From an uncultured Nitrososphaera sp. (GTDB taxonomy: Archaea; Thermoproteota; Nitrososphaeria; Nitrososphaerales; Nitrososphaeraceae): DNA of 28,225 bases. This document shows, in pieces, positions 22,849 through 28,225 of this stretch. The stretch covers positions 1-28,225 of the forward strand of contig CAMLKF010000019.1 in assembly GCA_946480575.1 (NCBI GenBank). The letters run 5' to 3'. Under the pieces are notes generated by a model. It was given only the letters and a program-made list of their open reading frames with translations, had not been told where the DNA came from and did not search any database. Every line of letters starts with the position of its first letter. Position 1 is the stretch's first letter. Position numbers and translations under genes: made by a program.

Positions 22849-23352
22849 TTGCTGTTCCCATCCGATCTGCTCGACGAGACAAACCTCAGGATAATCGACA
22901 TCCTGAGCCGCGATGCGTCACGGCCCTTCGTCGAGATAGCAAGGGAGCTTGAAATCTCGGACGCGACCGTGCACATGCGGGTCAGGAGGCTGGTTGCAGC
23001 TGGTGTCATCCGCAGGTTCACGGTAGCGACTGACAGCCGGCTTCTTGGCTATGGACACCTTGCCTTCATGGGGATAAACATCAAGGAGGCCTCGGCAGAC
23101 GAGGTCACCGAGGCGCTATCGCAGGAGGACGAGATAATGGAAATCCACGAAATGCACGGCAGGTTCGACCTGCTGCTGAAAATACGCGCAAGGAGCCTTG
23201 AAGAAATGCGGGACATTGTGGTGAACAAGATACGGAAGCTCCCTCAGATAACCGAGGCCGAGCTGATGGCCGTGCTCAAGACTACCAAGGAAGAGCAGTC
23301 AGTGTCGTTGAAAAAGGACATCTCGGACAGGGCTGGCGCGGCCGCTACTTGA
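22849..23352 (+). CDS. Lrp/AsnC-family transcriptional regulator
   Basis: 167 residues with TTG start. The N-terminal AsnC-type helix-turn-helix is clear (LLDETNLRIIDILSRDASRP, VEIARELEISDATVHMRVRR), followed by the RAM/ligand-binding alpha-beta domain (~70-150; FMGINIKEASADEVTEAL, EIHEMHGRFDLLLKI, ITEAELMAVLKT). Such proteins form dimers to octamers and respond to amino acids; the effector here is unknown. The C-terminal ~20 residues are charged and unique. Divergent from ncsA; its stop abuts the convergent zinc-ribbon gene. Confidence 0.92.
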   Translation: MLFPSDLLDETNLRIIDILSRDASRPFVEIARELEISDATVHMRVRRLVAAGVIRRFTVATDSRLLGYGHLAFMGINIKEASADEVTEALSQEDEIMEIHEMHGRFDLLLKIRARSLEEMRDIVVNKIRKLPQITEAELMAVLKTTKEEQSVSLKKDISDRAGAAAT

Positions 23353-23565
23353 TCACTTCTGCTTATCTTTCTTTGACGACTGCCACCAGTCGAGGTAGTC
23401 GTCATGGCGCCTTCTCCTCGGGTCGTCGTTTGACCTTTCGGCTTTGTCGCGCAGCTCGTCTATCTTTTCCCGGGAGGCAAAGAGTCCGCAGCTTTTGCAG
23501 ATAAAGTTCTTGCTAGCGAGGTCGAACTTGAGCTCTCCTCCACATTCAGGACAAAAGCTTGCCAA
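23353..23565 (-). CDS. Small zinc-ribbon protein
   Basis: 70 residues with TTG start at 23565 (ASFCPECGGELKFD). Two CxxC pairs (CPEC at 5-8, CKSC at ~23-26) form a TFIIB/RpoM-like zinc ribbon; the rest is a charged helix and a DYLDWWQSS tail with a basic end. Similar short ribbons in archaea are thought to bind nucleic acids or RNA polymerase. Convergent with the Lrp gene with no intergenic bases. Function unknown. Confidence 0.75.
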   Translation of the reverse strand: MASFCPECGGELKFDLASKNFICKSCGLFASREKIDELRDKAERSNDDPRRRRHDDYLDWWQSSKKDKQK

Positions 23566-23615
23566 TCGTACTCCTATCTCGCCATCACCAATAAAAGGTT
23601 TTCAACAGTAGCTGC

Positions 23616-23830
23616 ATGACCAGCAATAGCGTGCGCTACTCTGTTTCAGTCAGGTTCAGCTCCGATGGCGCATCGATGTTAGCGGGGACGACGACATAGC
23701 AATATCGATCAAGTCTCCGCCAGAGCCCGGCAGGGCAAACACCGCTATCGCACCGCGCCAAAAGGCGTCAAATATCTTGCAGCTCTTATAACATAATGTA
23801 CGCGCTCTTGCAGACAGAAACAAGGCGTAG
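23616..23830 (+). pseudogene. Decayed DUF167 (YggU-like) gene
   Basis: From ATG 23616 the frame reads a beta strand (NSVRYSVSVRFSSDG) and stops at 23697. The next frame (from 23681) continues DDDIAISIKSPPEPGRAN, the hallmark KxPPxxGxAN core of DUF167 proteins, and runs to a TAA at 23789. The same frame beyond the stop (NVRALADRNKA) resembles the family's C-terminal NVRI..G..SR.K element. At least one frameshift and two stops therefore separate the pieces. The region sits between the zinc-ribbon gene and the aconitase-X pair in what would otherwise be empty DNA. A sequencing error could explain one but not all lesions. Confidence 0.6.
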
Positions 23831-23841
23831 AGAGCAATAGT

Positions 23842-23914
23842 TCGGTGCATGGACTTTGGTCGTCATTCCACTTTTGTAGTGGTCGGTTCGCCCATCGTAA
23901 ATGCCATGCACCGA
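23842..23914. other. 73-nt element with perfect 11-bp terminal inverted repeats
   Basis: TCGGTGCATGG (23842-23852) and CCATGCACCGA (23904-23914) are exact inverted repeats. They enclose a second small hairpin, CCAC-TTTTGTA-GTGG (23868-23882 approx.). On the minus strand a TATA-like ATATTATAAC element (~23917-23926) lies just outside, so the element could be a structured small RNA, the 3' hairpin of the aconitase-X mRNA, or the scar of a small mobile element. No H/ACA or C/D box pattern was found. Confidence 0.5.
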
Positions 23915-23940
23915 GTGTTATAATATGACGTCTTTTGAAA

Positions 23941-24348
23941 TTAAACCTTTACTACTACTACCATGCCGGCGTCAGCCTCGACCCTCACAAACGACCCTTG
24001 CTTTATTGCCCCTGCCTGCGCATCTTTTGGCAGGTCGACTACGGGGATGTTGGCTATCGCGCAGCCGGAAGCGGTGGTAATGTCTGCCTTTAAGCAAACA
24101 ACTGCGCTTGGCGCGGTCCCGTATTCTCGCAATGAATAGAATGCATAGGCGCCGACGCTGCTCCCGGTTGCATAGGGGAACACAAGCACCGTGCCCTTGA
24201 GCGACCTGTTATACAATTCATGCTTGGGGTCTGTTATCCTGCCAGTCTTGGCGTCGACCATCACAAGAAAGTTAATGGGCTGCGCCGTGACAAGCGCCTT
24301 TCCTTCGCCAGCGCCGCCCACTATCTTGCGGCAGTTTGAAATTATCAT
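23941..24348 (-). CDS. Aconitase-X small subunit (phosphomevalonate dehydratase)
   Basis: 135 residues from ATG 24348. DUF126/AcnX_swivel domain: CRKIVGGAGEGKALVTAQPI at the start, then the swivel-domain signature VFPYATGSSVGAYAFYSL (~76-93, with the conserved Ser pair), and IANIPVVDLP. With the large subunit it forms the archaeal phosphomevalonate dehydratase, which makes trans-anhydromevalonate 5-phosphate. Its ATG overlaps the large-subunit stop (ATGA, 4 bp), so expression is coupled. The UbiD-family gene at 17544 would catalyse the following step. Confidence 0.93.
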   Translation of the reverse strand: MIISNCRKIVGGAGEGKALVTAQPINFLVMVDAKTGRITDPKHELYNRSLKGTVLVFPYATGSSVGAYAFYSLREYGTAPSAVVCLKADITTASGCAIANIPVVDLPKDAQAGAIKQGSFVRVEADAGMVVVVKV

Positions 24349-25502
24349 TCCGTATACTCCTTTGCTATCGTCTTTATGTCCTTGAGCGCCACCTTGACCT
24401 TGTTGGAATTGTTCATATAGTATGCGCCCTTGACGCTATTTGTTATAACCGCGTCATACTCGTCTCTTGTGACATAGGGCGTGAGGCACATGCACGAATC
24501 GCACATGAATTCAGCGCCCGATCGCTCGATCTTGCCTGCTAGACCTATTTTCGCTGCTTGGTTATGGATTGCCCTTGAGCAAAAGATCATACAACGTTTC
24601 GTGAATTTCTTGCCCTCGGTCATCTTAGCCAAAAGCTCAAGCTCATTCATTCCAAGCTGCGGGCTTCCAAGTGTAATCATGTCGCCATGCTCTGCAGTGC
24701 CCAGCTCGTCTATGACTGCTTGTGCTTCCTTTTTGCCAAATGAGATTTTCTTCTTGGCTCTTCCTCCAACTGTGAACATACCGCACGATCCTGAAGTGCC
24801 TATTGCCGCGGACAGCGCCTTTGCCTGCATGGTCGATGGCCTTTCTATGCCGTCAAGGGCCACGCAGCTCCTGTTCTTGACGACCTTACCGGCAAAATAC
24901 CCCATCAGCCCGTAGTCAAGCTCACTCCCAAATTTGAAGTCAGCTTCAATGGCGACCTTGGGGTCCCTCGCCTCTTCAAGCCGCAGGTCCGAAAGCGTGG
25001 CCTTACCAGTGACAGAGCTGGCAAGCGCCGAGAGCGCGCTCTCCTTGTTCGTCATCAATCCAAGGACCGAATTTGAAAACACGGCCGCATTGCTTTCGGC
25101 AAAGCTGACGGCCGTGCCTTTTTGCGGAATATCATCAAAAACCTCGTACGGCGTGCATGTGAACGACGGCGTAACGCCTATCCTTTCGTAGGACCTGACA
25201 ATGCTTGCCTGCTTTTTCTGGAAATGCTCGATGATGTTTCCGGGCCTGCTCTTGTCATAGCCCATAGGATTGATAGTGGTCCTTACCGAGACCTTGGCGG
25301 TGCTGCTGAATTTATCAAGGAACTGCACGCCCGCGTCGCCAATCGTGTTATAGTTAACGCCTGACACGTGAGCCCACTTTATTGGAATCAGCTTTTTTGC
25401 GCCAGTGGCCTCGCCTATTGCGACGAGAATCCTGTACGCAGAAGCCATGGCCTCGCCATGCCTGCCGGCAAGCGCCTCCTCCTCATCCCTTGAAAGTTCC
25501 AT
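24345..25502 (-). CDS. Aconitase-X large subunit (phosphomevalonate dehydratase)
   Basis: 385 residues from ATG 25502. DUF521/AcnX catalytic subunit: an N-terminal helical part (SRDEEEALAGRHGEAMASAY), VSGVNYNTIGDAG, FTCTPYEV, SFAESNAAVFSNSVLG (~130-150), SGSCGMFTVGG, and the C-terminal CDSCMCLTPYV, which together supply the cysteines thought to hold an iron-sulfur cluster. Dehydrates (R)-mevalonate 5-phosphate in the archaeal mevalonate pathway. First gene of the two-gene operon; divergent from endonuclease III, with the shared promoter region at 25503-25597. Confidence 0.93.
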   Translation of the reverse strand: MELSRDEEEALAGRHGEAMASAYRILVAIGEATGAKKLIPIKWAHVSGVNYNTIGDAGVQFLDKFSSTAKVSVRTTINPMGYDKSRPGNIIEHFQKKQASIVRSYERIGVTPSFTCTPYEVFDDIPQKGTAVSFAESNAAVFSNSVLGLMTNKESALSALASSVTGKATLSDLRLEEARDPKVAIEADFKFGSELDYGLMGYFAGKVVKNRSCVALDGIERPSTMQAKALSAAIGTSGSCGMFTVGGRAKKKISFGKKEAQAVIDELGTAEHGDMITLGSPQLGMNELELLAKMTEGKKFTKRCMIFCSRAIHNQAAKIGLAGKIERSGAEFMCDSCMCLTPYVTRDEYDAVITNSVKGAYYMNNSNKVKVALKDIKTIAKEYTE

Positions 25503-25597
25503 TATTCAGCTATGTATTTTCAGTCTTCACTATATCAACCATTACGCAATTATATGATGGGCGAGAAGTAGCCCTCCAGTTGGCCAAGCAGCATTCG

Positions 25598-26305
25598 ATG
25601 GGCGTCATTCTCAAAAAGATGGAGCAGGCGCTCTACCGTGAAAAGCCGCCCCGCCTGACTGCGCTGCGTGGGCTCCAGATGGAAGAGCAGGGCGACCCGT
25701 TCAAGATCTTGATAGGTACCATACTGTCGGCCCGCTCAAGGGATGAGAACACCACGCGCGTGATAAACAAACTGTTCGCCCAGTTCAAGACGCCCCACGA
25801 CCTTGCTTTGGCCGACATCGACGAGGTAAAAAAGATAATCCACAGCATCGGCTTTTACAACATCAAGGCCGCCCGCATCAAGCAGGTCGCGGAAACAATC
25901 CTGAGCAGGTTCGGAGGCCAGGTGCCCTCTGACATCGACAGCCTCTTGGAGCTTCCTGGCGTCGGACGCAAGACTGCAAACTGCGTGCTCATTTACGCGT
26001 TTGACAAGCCTGCGATACCCGTGGACGTACATGTCCACAGGATATCAAACAGGCTTGGGCTTGTGAGCACGAAAACGCCAGAGCAGACTGAGGTTGAGCT
26101 GAGCCGGCTGGTCGACAGGAGGCTCTGGACGAAGGTAAACGACACGTTCGTCATGTACGGCCAGAACATCTGCCTTCCATTGCGGCCAAACTGCAAAGCT
26201 TGCGATCTGAAAAAAGAATGTCGGTATTATTATTCTTCTAGTCAGAAGGCTTCCTCTTCTTCAGCACCAGCAGGCCTGCCACGAGGCTGCCGACCCCTAT
26301 CATGA
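25598..26305 (+). CDS. nth: Endonuclease III (DNA glycosylase/AP lyase)
   Basis: 235 residues if ATG 25598 is used; a TTG at 25580 is possible, and the frame is open upstream into the antisense of the aconitase-X gene. Base-excision repair of oxidised pyrimidines. Helix-hairpin-helix LPGVGRKTANCV with catalytic Lys125, VDVHVHRISNRL with Asp143, and the [4Fe-4S] ligands Cys192, Cys199, Cys202 and Cys208 in the standard C-x6-C-x2-C-x5-C spacing. After the cluster a Ser/Ala-rich tail of ~25 residues follows and overlaps the convergent exported-protein gene by 68 bp, an unusual extent. A TATA-like ATTATATG lies at ~25549-25556. Confidence 0.93.
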   Translation: MGVILKKMEQALYREKPPRLTALRGLQMEEQGDPFKILIGTILSARSRDENTTRVINKLFAQFKTPHDLALADIDEVKKIIHSIGFYNIKAARIKQVAETILSRFGGQVPSDIDSLLELPGVGRKTANCVLIYAFDKPAIPVDVHVHRISNRLGLVSTKTPEQTEVELSRLVDRRLWTKVNDTFVMYGQNICLPLRPNCKACDLKKECRYYYSSSQKASSSSAPAGLPRGCRPLS

Positions 26306-26936
26306 CTACGGCCGGCACGATGTATAGCGGCGATTCTTTAAAGCTGCCAAACAGTATCTCAAACGTCATGTCGCCGGCGTACACGTTGGCAAGCGACACC
26401 GGCTCGTCCTTGCCATAGACTGCTATTGAGCCCACTGAAAAGCCATCCAAGTTGAGCCTGTCGACCACTATCCTCTTACCGTTGGTGACTGTGAGGCCAG
26501 TGTTTTCCCCGTATGTGACTGATATTGGTCCGTCAGTCAACCAGCCGTTCTCGTTATTATCGTACATTCTAGCGTAGCCCACTTCAGGAGTGTTTACTGC
26601 GACCCAGTACCTTCTGGACTCGCCGCCATACATCGCAATCTCGATGTATTTTTCGCTTGGCGCCGGCTCCTGTATCTTGACTATCGTCTTGGCCTCGTCC
26701 CTTGCGACGTAGGACATGTTGTTGTATATCGTCATTATCCAGCTCGGGCCCTTGGGAACGTCATAGGTGTAGACGAGAGGGTCGTCTATGTCGCGGTTTC
26801 CAGCAGTATACGGAAACGCAAAGCTCTCGCTGCTGTCTGATTTGACTATCTGGTATTCCTGCTGGCCAAAAACAGGGATCATGGCCGAGATGATCAATAC
26901 CGCAACTGTCGCAAGCAAAAGGCGCATATGTGACAC
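26238..26936 (-). CDS. Exported, C-terminally anchored hypothetical protein
   Basis: 232 residues from GTG 26936 or ATG 26927. A signal peptide is clear (MRLLLATVAVLIISAMIPVFGQQ), and a C-terminal membrane helix (~205-226, YIVPAVVMIGVGSLVAGLLVL) followed by KKRKPSD anchors it with a short cytoplasmic tail. The body is beta-rich (YTYDVPKGPSWIMTIYNNMS, RYWVAVNTPEVGY, GLTVTNGKRIVVDRL). It is likely a surface protein of unknown role, typical of Nitrososphaeria. Its 3' end is antisense to the tail of endonuclease III for 68 bp. Confidence 0.8.
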   Translation of the reverse strand: MSHMRLLLATVAVLIISAMIPVFGQQEYQIVKSDSSESFAFPYTAGNRDIDDPLVYTYDVPKGPSWIMTIYNNMSYVARDEAKTIVKIQEPAPSEKYIEIAMYGGESRRYWVAVNTPEVGYARMYDNNENGWLTDGPISVTYGENTGLTVTNGKRIVVDRLNLDGFSVGSIAVYGKDEPVSLANVYAGDMTFEILFGSFKESPLYIVPAVVMIGVGSLVAGLLVLKKRKPSD

Positions 26937-26982
26937 CGGTGATTTGGCGCTTTAGTAATATATGCGACTCGTTTTTCGTCTG

Positions 26983-27301
26983 CTACAAAATCATCTCTGC
27001 CACTACGTAATCGCTCCTCTGCGGCATCTGCTCTATGAGTAGCTTAGCTCTCTCGAGAAAAGAGGCGAGACTATTCTATTGCCAGCGCTGTAAAAGGCGT
27101 CCATGTCCTCCTTTATCTCGCAGAATGTAAGGACGATATATGCTTTCCTGCTCGTCAGCTGCGCTGTCCATGACCACAAATCCCTTGAGACCCTTTACCT
27201 CGCCTTTGTGCTCGGCCATCTCTTGTACGTGTGCCTGCTTCCACTCTTCTCTCTTGTGCCTTTCTTCAATCGATTATAATGTTGTTGTATTTGGCGCACA
27301 T
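26983..27301 (-). pseudogene. Frameshifted ABM-type monooxygenase gene
   Basis: Three reading frames carry consecutive parts of one protein. Reading the minus strand from an ATG at 27301, frame 1 gives EEWKQAHVQEMAEHKGEV and KGLKGFVVMDSA; after a shift near 27140 another frame gives YIVLTFCEIKEDMDAFYSAG; after a second shift near 27070 a third gives LASFLERAKLLIEQMPQRSD and a final VVAEMIL stop (26983-26985). Together this is the layout of an antibiotic-biosynthesis-monooxygenase (ABM/YgiN-like) domain: W...H.....G...G..GF, then Y..LTFW..KE.MDAF. A further shift may separate the first ~11 codons. At least two frameshifts, so not expressed as such. Confidence 0.65.
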
Positions 27302-27392
27302 CTAGCTGGTAGAGCAAGTGCAGCATTATTCCTTTTAAGAGTGCTTGGCGGCAGGTACCACCACATTTCTGGCTTTTTTCCGCAGTAAAAGG

Positions 27393-27408
27393 TGGAACGG
27401 CCGTTCCA
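27393..27408. promoter_or_regulatory. 16-bp perfect palindrome upstream of HTH_45 gene
   Basis: TGGAACGGCCGTTCCA is fully self-complementary. It lies ~25-40 bases upstream of the TATA-like CTAATATAAC (27431-27440) of the regulator at 27462, the usual place for an activator or repressor site. Protein binding is inferred. Confidence 0.5.
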
Positions 27409-27461
27409 GCATGCGAGTTCCGCCATTGTCCTAATATAACTACATCTACAATGCTAAATAC

Positions 27462-27761
27462 ATGCCCGAACGCAAAAACAACAGAGGCAAAATCGAAATA
27501 ATGGCCGACGTTCTGTCCCTTTCGACCGCCGCCATCAAGAAAACACACATCATGTACCGGGCGAACCTGAGCTACGAACAGATAATTCACTACCTTAGCG
27601 AACTGTTTAGCAAAGGCCTTATAGTTCAAGATGTAGCTGATGGGGCGCTTGTTTACAGGACGACAGAAAAGGGAAGGGCATTCCTTGCCTGCTACGGTCG
27701 CATGATCGAGCTTGTCAGAGAGAGCGAGGCTACATCAAAGATGCCGCTTCTCACGACCTAG
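27462..27761 (+). CDS. HTH_45-type winged-helix regulator
   Basis: 99 residues from ATG 27462, placed ~26 bases after a TATA-like CTAATATAAC, so leaderless. HTH_45 layout: RGKIEIMADVLSLSTAAIKK, then THIMYRANLSYEQIIHYLS (recognition helix) and the wing YRTTEKGRAFLACY. It is shorter than, but parallel to, the protein at 1524-1868, and shares the THIM.RANLS.EQ motif. A 16-bp palindrome lies upstream. The flanks contain pseudogene remnants on both sides, so this gene stands in a decayed neighbourhood. Confidence 0.82.
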   Translation: MPERKNNRGKIEIMADVLSLSTAAIKKTHIMYRANLSYEQIIHYLSELFSKGLIVQDVADGALVYRTTEKGRAFLACYGRMIELVRESEATSKMPLLTT

Positions 27762-27876
27762 CCCGGCCCTAATTATTTTATCCATTCTACTACGGCAATA
27801 AAAAGGCACGGCCTGCAAATGCTGGCACAAACTTTGCATCTTGGAGATCATGATCACTTGAGGGGAGTTGTAGAAT

Positions 27877-28050
27877 ATGCGCGAACATAAAGTAGACAAC
27901 TATATTGGCGGCGCAGGTAAATGGGAGGAGCGGAGTGGCGCACACCATGTCTTTCTACGCCTACAACCGCGAAAAGCAGGACAGTCTTGGTAGGTAGACA
28001 TCAAGGTGGCAGCCAATGCAGAAGGTGTGGCAGTAGTAGTAGAAGACGCT
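27877..28050 (+). pseudogene. Aldehyde-dehydrogenase N-terminus remnant
   Basis: ATG 27877 opens MREHKVDNYIGG..KWEERSG, the typical N-terminal K-x-x-NYIGG-x-W-E-x-x-SG motif of the aldehyde dehydrogenase superfamily. The frame then drifts off and stops. A second frame reads FYAYNREKQDSLGR (compare VYNPATGEVLGR), stopping at TAG near 27999. A third frame reads VDIKVAANAEGVAVVVEDA (compare V.x.A.AEDVD.AVE.A). The three pieces lie in the right order, so an ALDH gene broken by frameshifts is likely. The continuation beyond ~28050 does not resemble ALDH. Confidence 0.45.
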
Positions 28051-28225
28051 GACATAATAATATCTTCATTCATAAAGGTCATGGACATTTCGCCCAGCAT
28101 CACAATACTGGTGGCTATACTGGCGGTATCGGAAAAGCCGAATGCCCTCTCTCTGCGATGGCCCATCTCAACAACATCCGCATTGTGGCCAGCCGCAATT
28201 CTGCAGAGATCGCCCAATCCATCGA
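28051..28225. other. Unassigned right end of the window
   Basis: Three frames (two on the plus strand, one on the minus) are open across these bases and all look partly protein-like. One plus frame runs to the window edge and contains LSAMAHLNNIRIVASRNSAE, another reads IIISSFIKVMDISPS, and the minus frame contains AGHNADVVEMGHRRERAFGF. I cannot decide which, if any, is real; sequence beyond the edge is needed. Confidence 0.3.

Noticed and set aside
23656..23850. 64-codon minus-strand frame over the DUF167 remnant.
   Set aside because: The plus strand shows the DUF167 core; the minus frame is compositionally odd (Arg/Cys/Ser-rich) and has no recognisable feature.
23842..23914. H/ACA or C/D box guide RNA.
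   Set aside because: No ACA follows the 3' stem, and no RUGAUGA or CUGA boxes occur on either strand within the element.
25382..25597. Long N-terminal extension of endonuclease III.
   Set aside because: The added 72 codons are antisense to the aconitase-X start and promoter, do not resemble the family, and the conserved protein begins near ATG 25598.
27195..27629. 144-codon minus-strand frame across the HTH_45 gene and the monooxygenase remnant.
   Set aside because: It crosses the promoter, palindrome and coding region of the HTH_45 gene in antisense and shows no family features.
1..28225. CRISPR array, transposase or prophage genes.
   Set aside because: No regularly spaced short repeats with unique spacers, no transposase or integrase motifs and no phage structural genes were seen; the only tandem repeat is the 78-bp coding array.

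Overview
The window looks like a chromosomal segment of a soil-type ammonia-oxidising archaeon (Nitrososphaeria/Thaumarchaeota, most like Nitrososphaera). Reasons: the archaeal GatD/GatE amidotransferase pair, HerA-NurA, Dph2, archaeal-type NMN adenylyltransferase, a tRNA-Gly with a bulge-helix-bulge intron, an archaeal SRP RNA, the archaeal mevalonate-branch enzymes (two-subunit aconitase-X plus a UbiD homologue), HTH_45 regulators, and many genes whose TATA-like box lies about 25 nt before an ATG, GTG or TTG start (leaderless transcripts). Species assignment is inference.

Layout. 1-1.1 kb: 3' part of an acidic secreted/surface-type protein with 78-bp tandem repeats, a lamin-tail domain and a degenerate staphylococcal-nuclease domain. 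1.1-2.4 kb: small unknown gene, HTH_45 regulator with a 20-bp palindrome in its promoter, and a P-II protein with an atypical T-loop. 2.4-6 kb: herA-nurA end-resection operon and two convergent winged-helix-like unknowns. 6-10.3 kb: CPBP membrane protease homologue, then gatD-gatE with a translationally coupled unknown gene. 10.3-14.1 kb: an interrupted reading frame, MarC-family membrane protein, an unknown, nadM, a two-domain cytidine-deaminase-fold protein (C-terminal domain degenerate) and a small unknown. 14.3-16.6 kb: rtcA, CopD-like membrane protein, LEA14-like lipid-proximal protein, tRNA-Gly(UCC). 16.6-19.5 kb: two small operons, one carrying the UbiD-family decarboxylase behind a zinc-ribbon gene. 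19.9-22.8 kb: dph2 behind an unusual ferredoxin, SRP RNA, and ncsA-type tRNA thiolase. 22.8-26.9 kb: Lrp/AsnC regulator, zinc-ribbon gene, a decayed DUF167 gene, a 73-nt inverted-repeat element, aconitase-X small and large subunits, endonuclease III, exported protein. 27-28.2 kb: gene-poor tract with a frameshifted ABM-type monooxygenase, an HTH_45 gene with a 16-bp palindrome upstream, and an aldehyde-dehydrogenase-like remnant.

Functional themes. Most intact genes serve translation and RNA (GatDE for Gln-tRNA, Dph2 for diphthamide on EF2, NcsA for tRNA thiolation, RtcA, tRNA-Gly, SRP RNA), DNA repair (HerA, NurA, endonuclease III), NAD synthesis and isoprenoid lipid synthesis. The aconitase-X pair and the UbiD homologue together would carry mevalonate 5-phosphate to isopentenyl phosphate by the archaeal mevalonate branch. 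No virus, CRISPR array or intact transposon was seen. Observations most worth checking are the tandem active/degenerate deaminase, the ferredoxin lacking one cysteine in each cluster motif beside Dph2, the palindromes in front of both HTH_45 genes, the pseudogenes, and the 73-nt inverted-repeat element.
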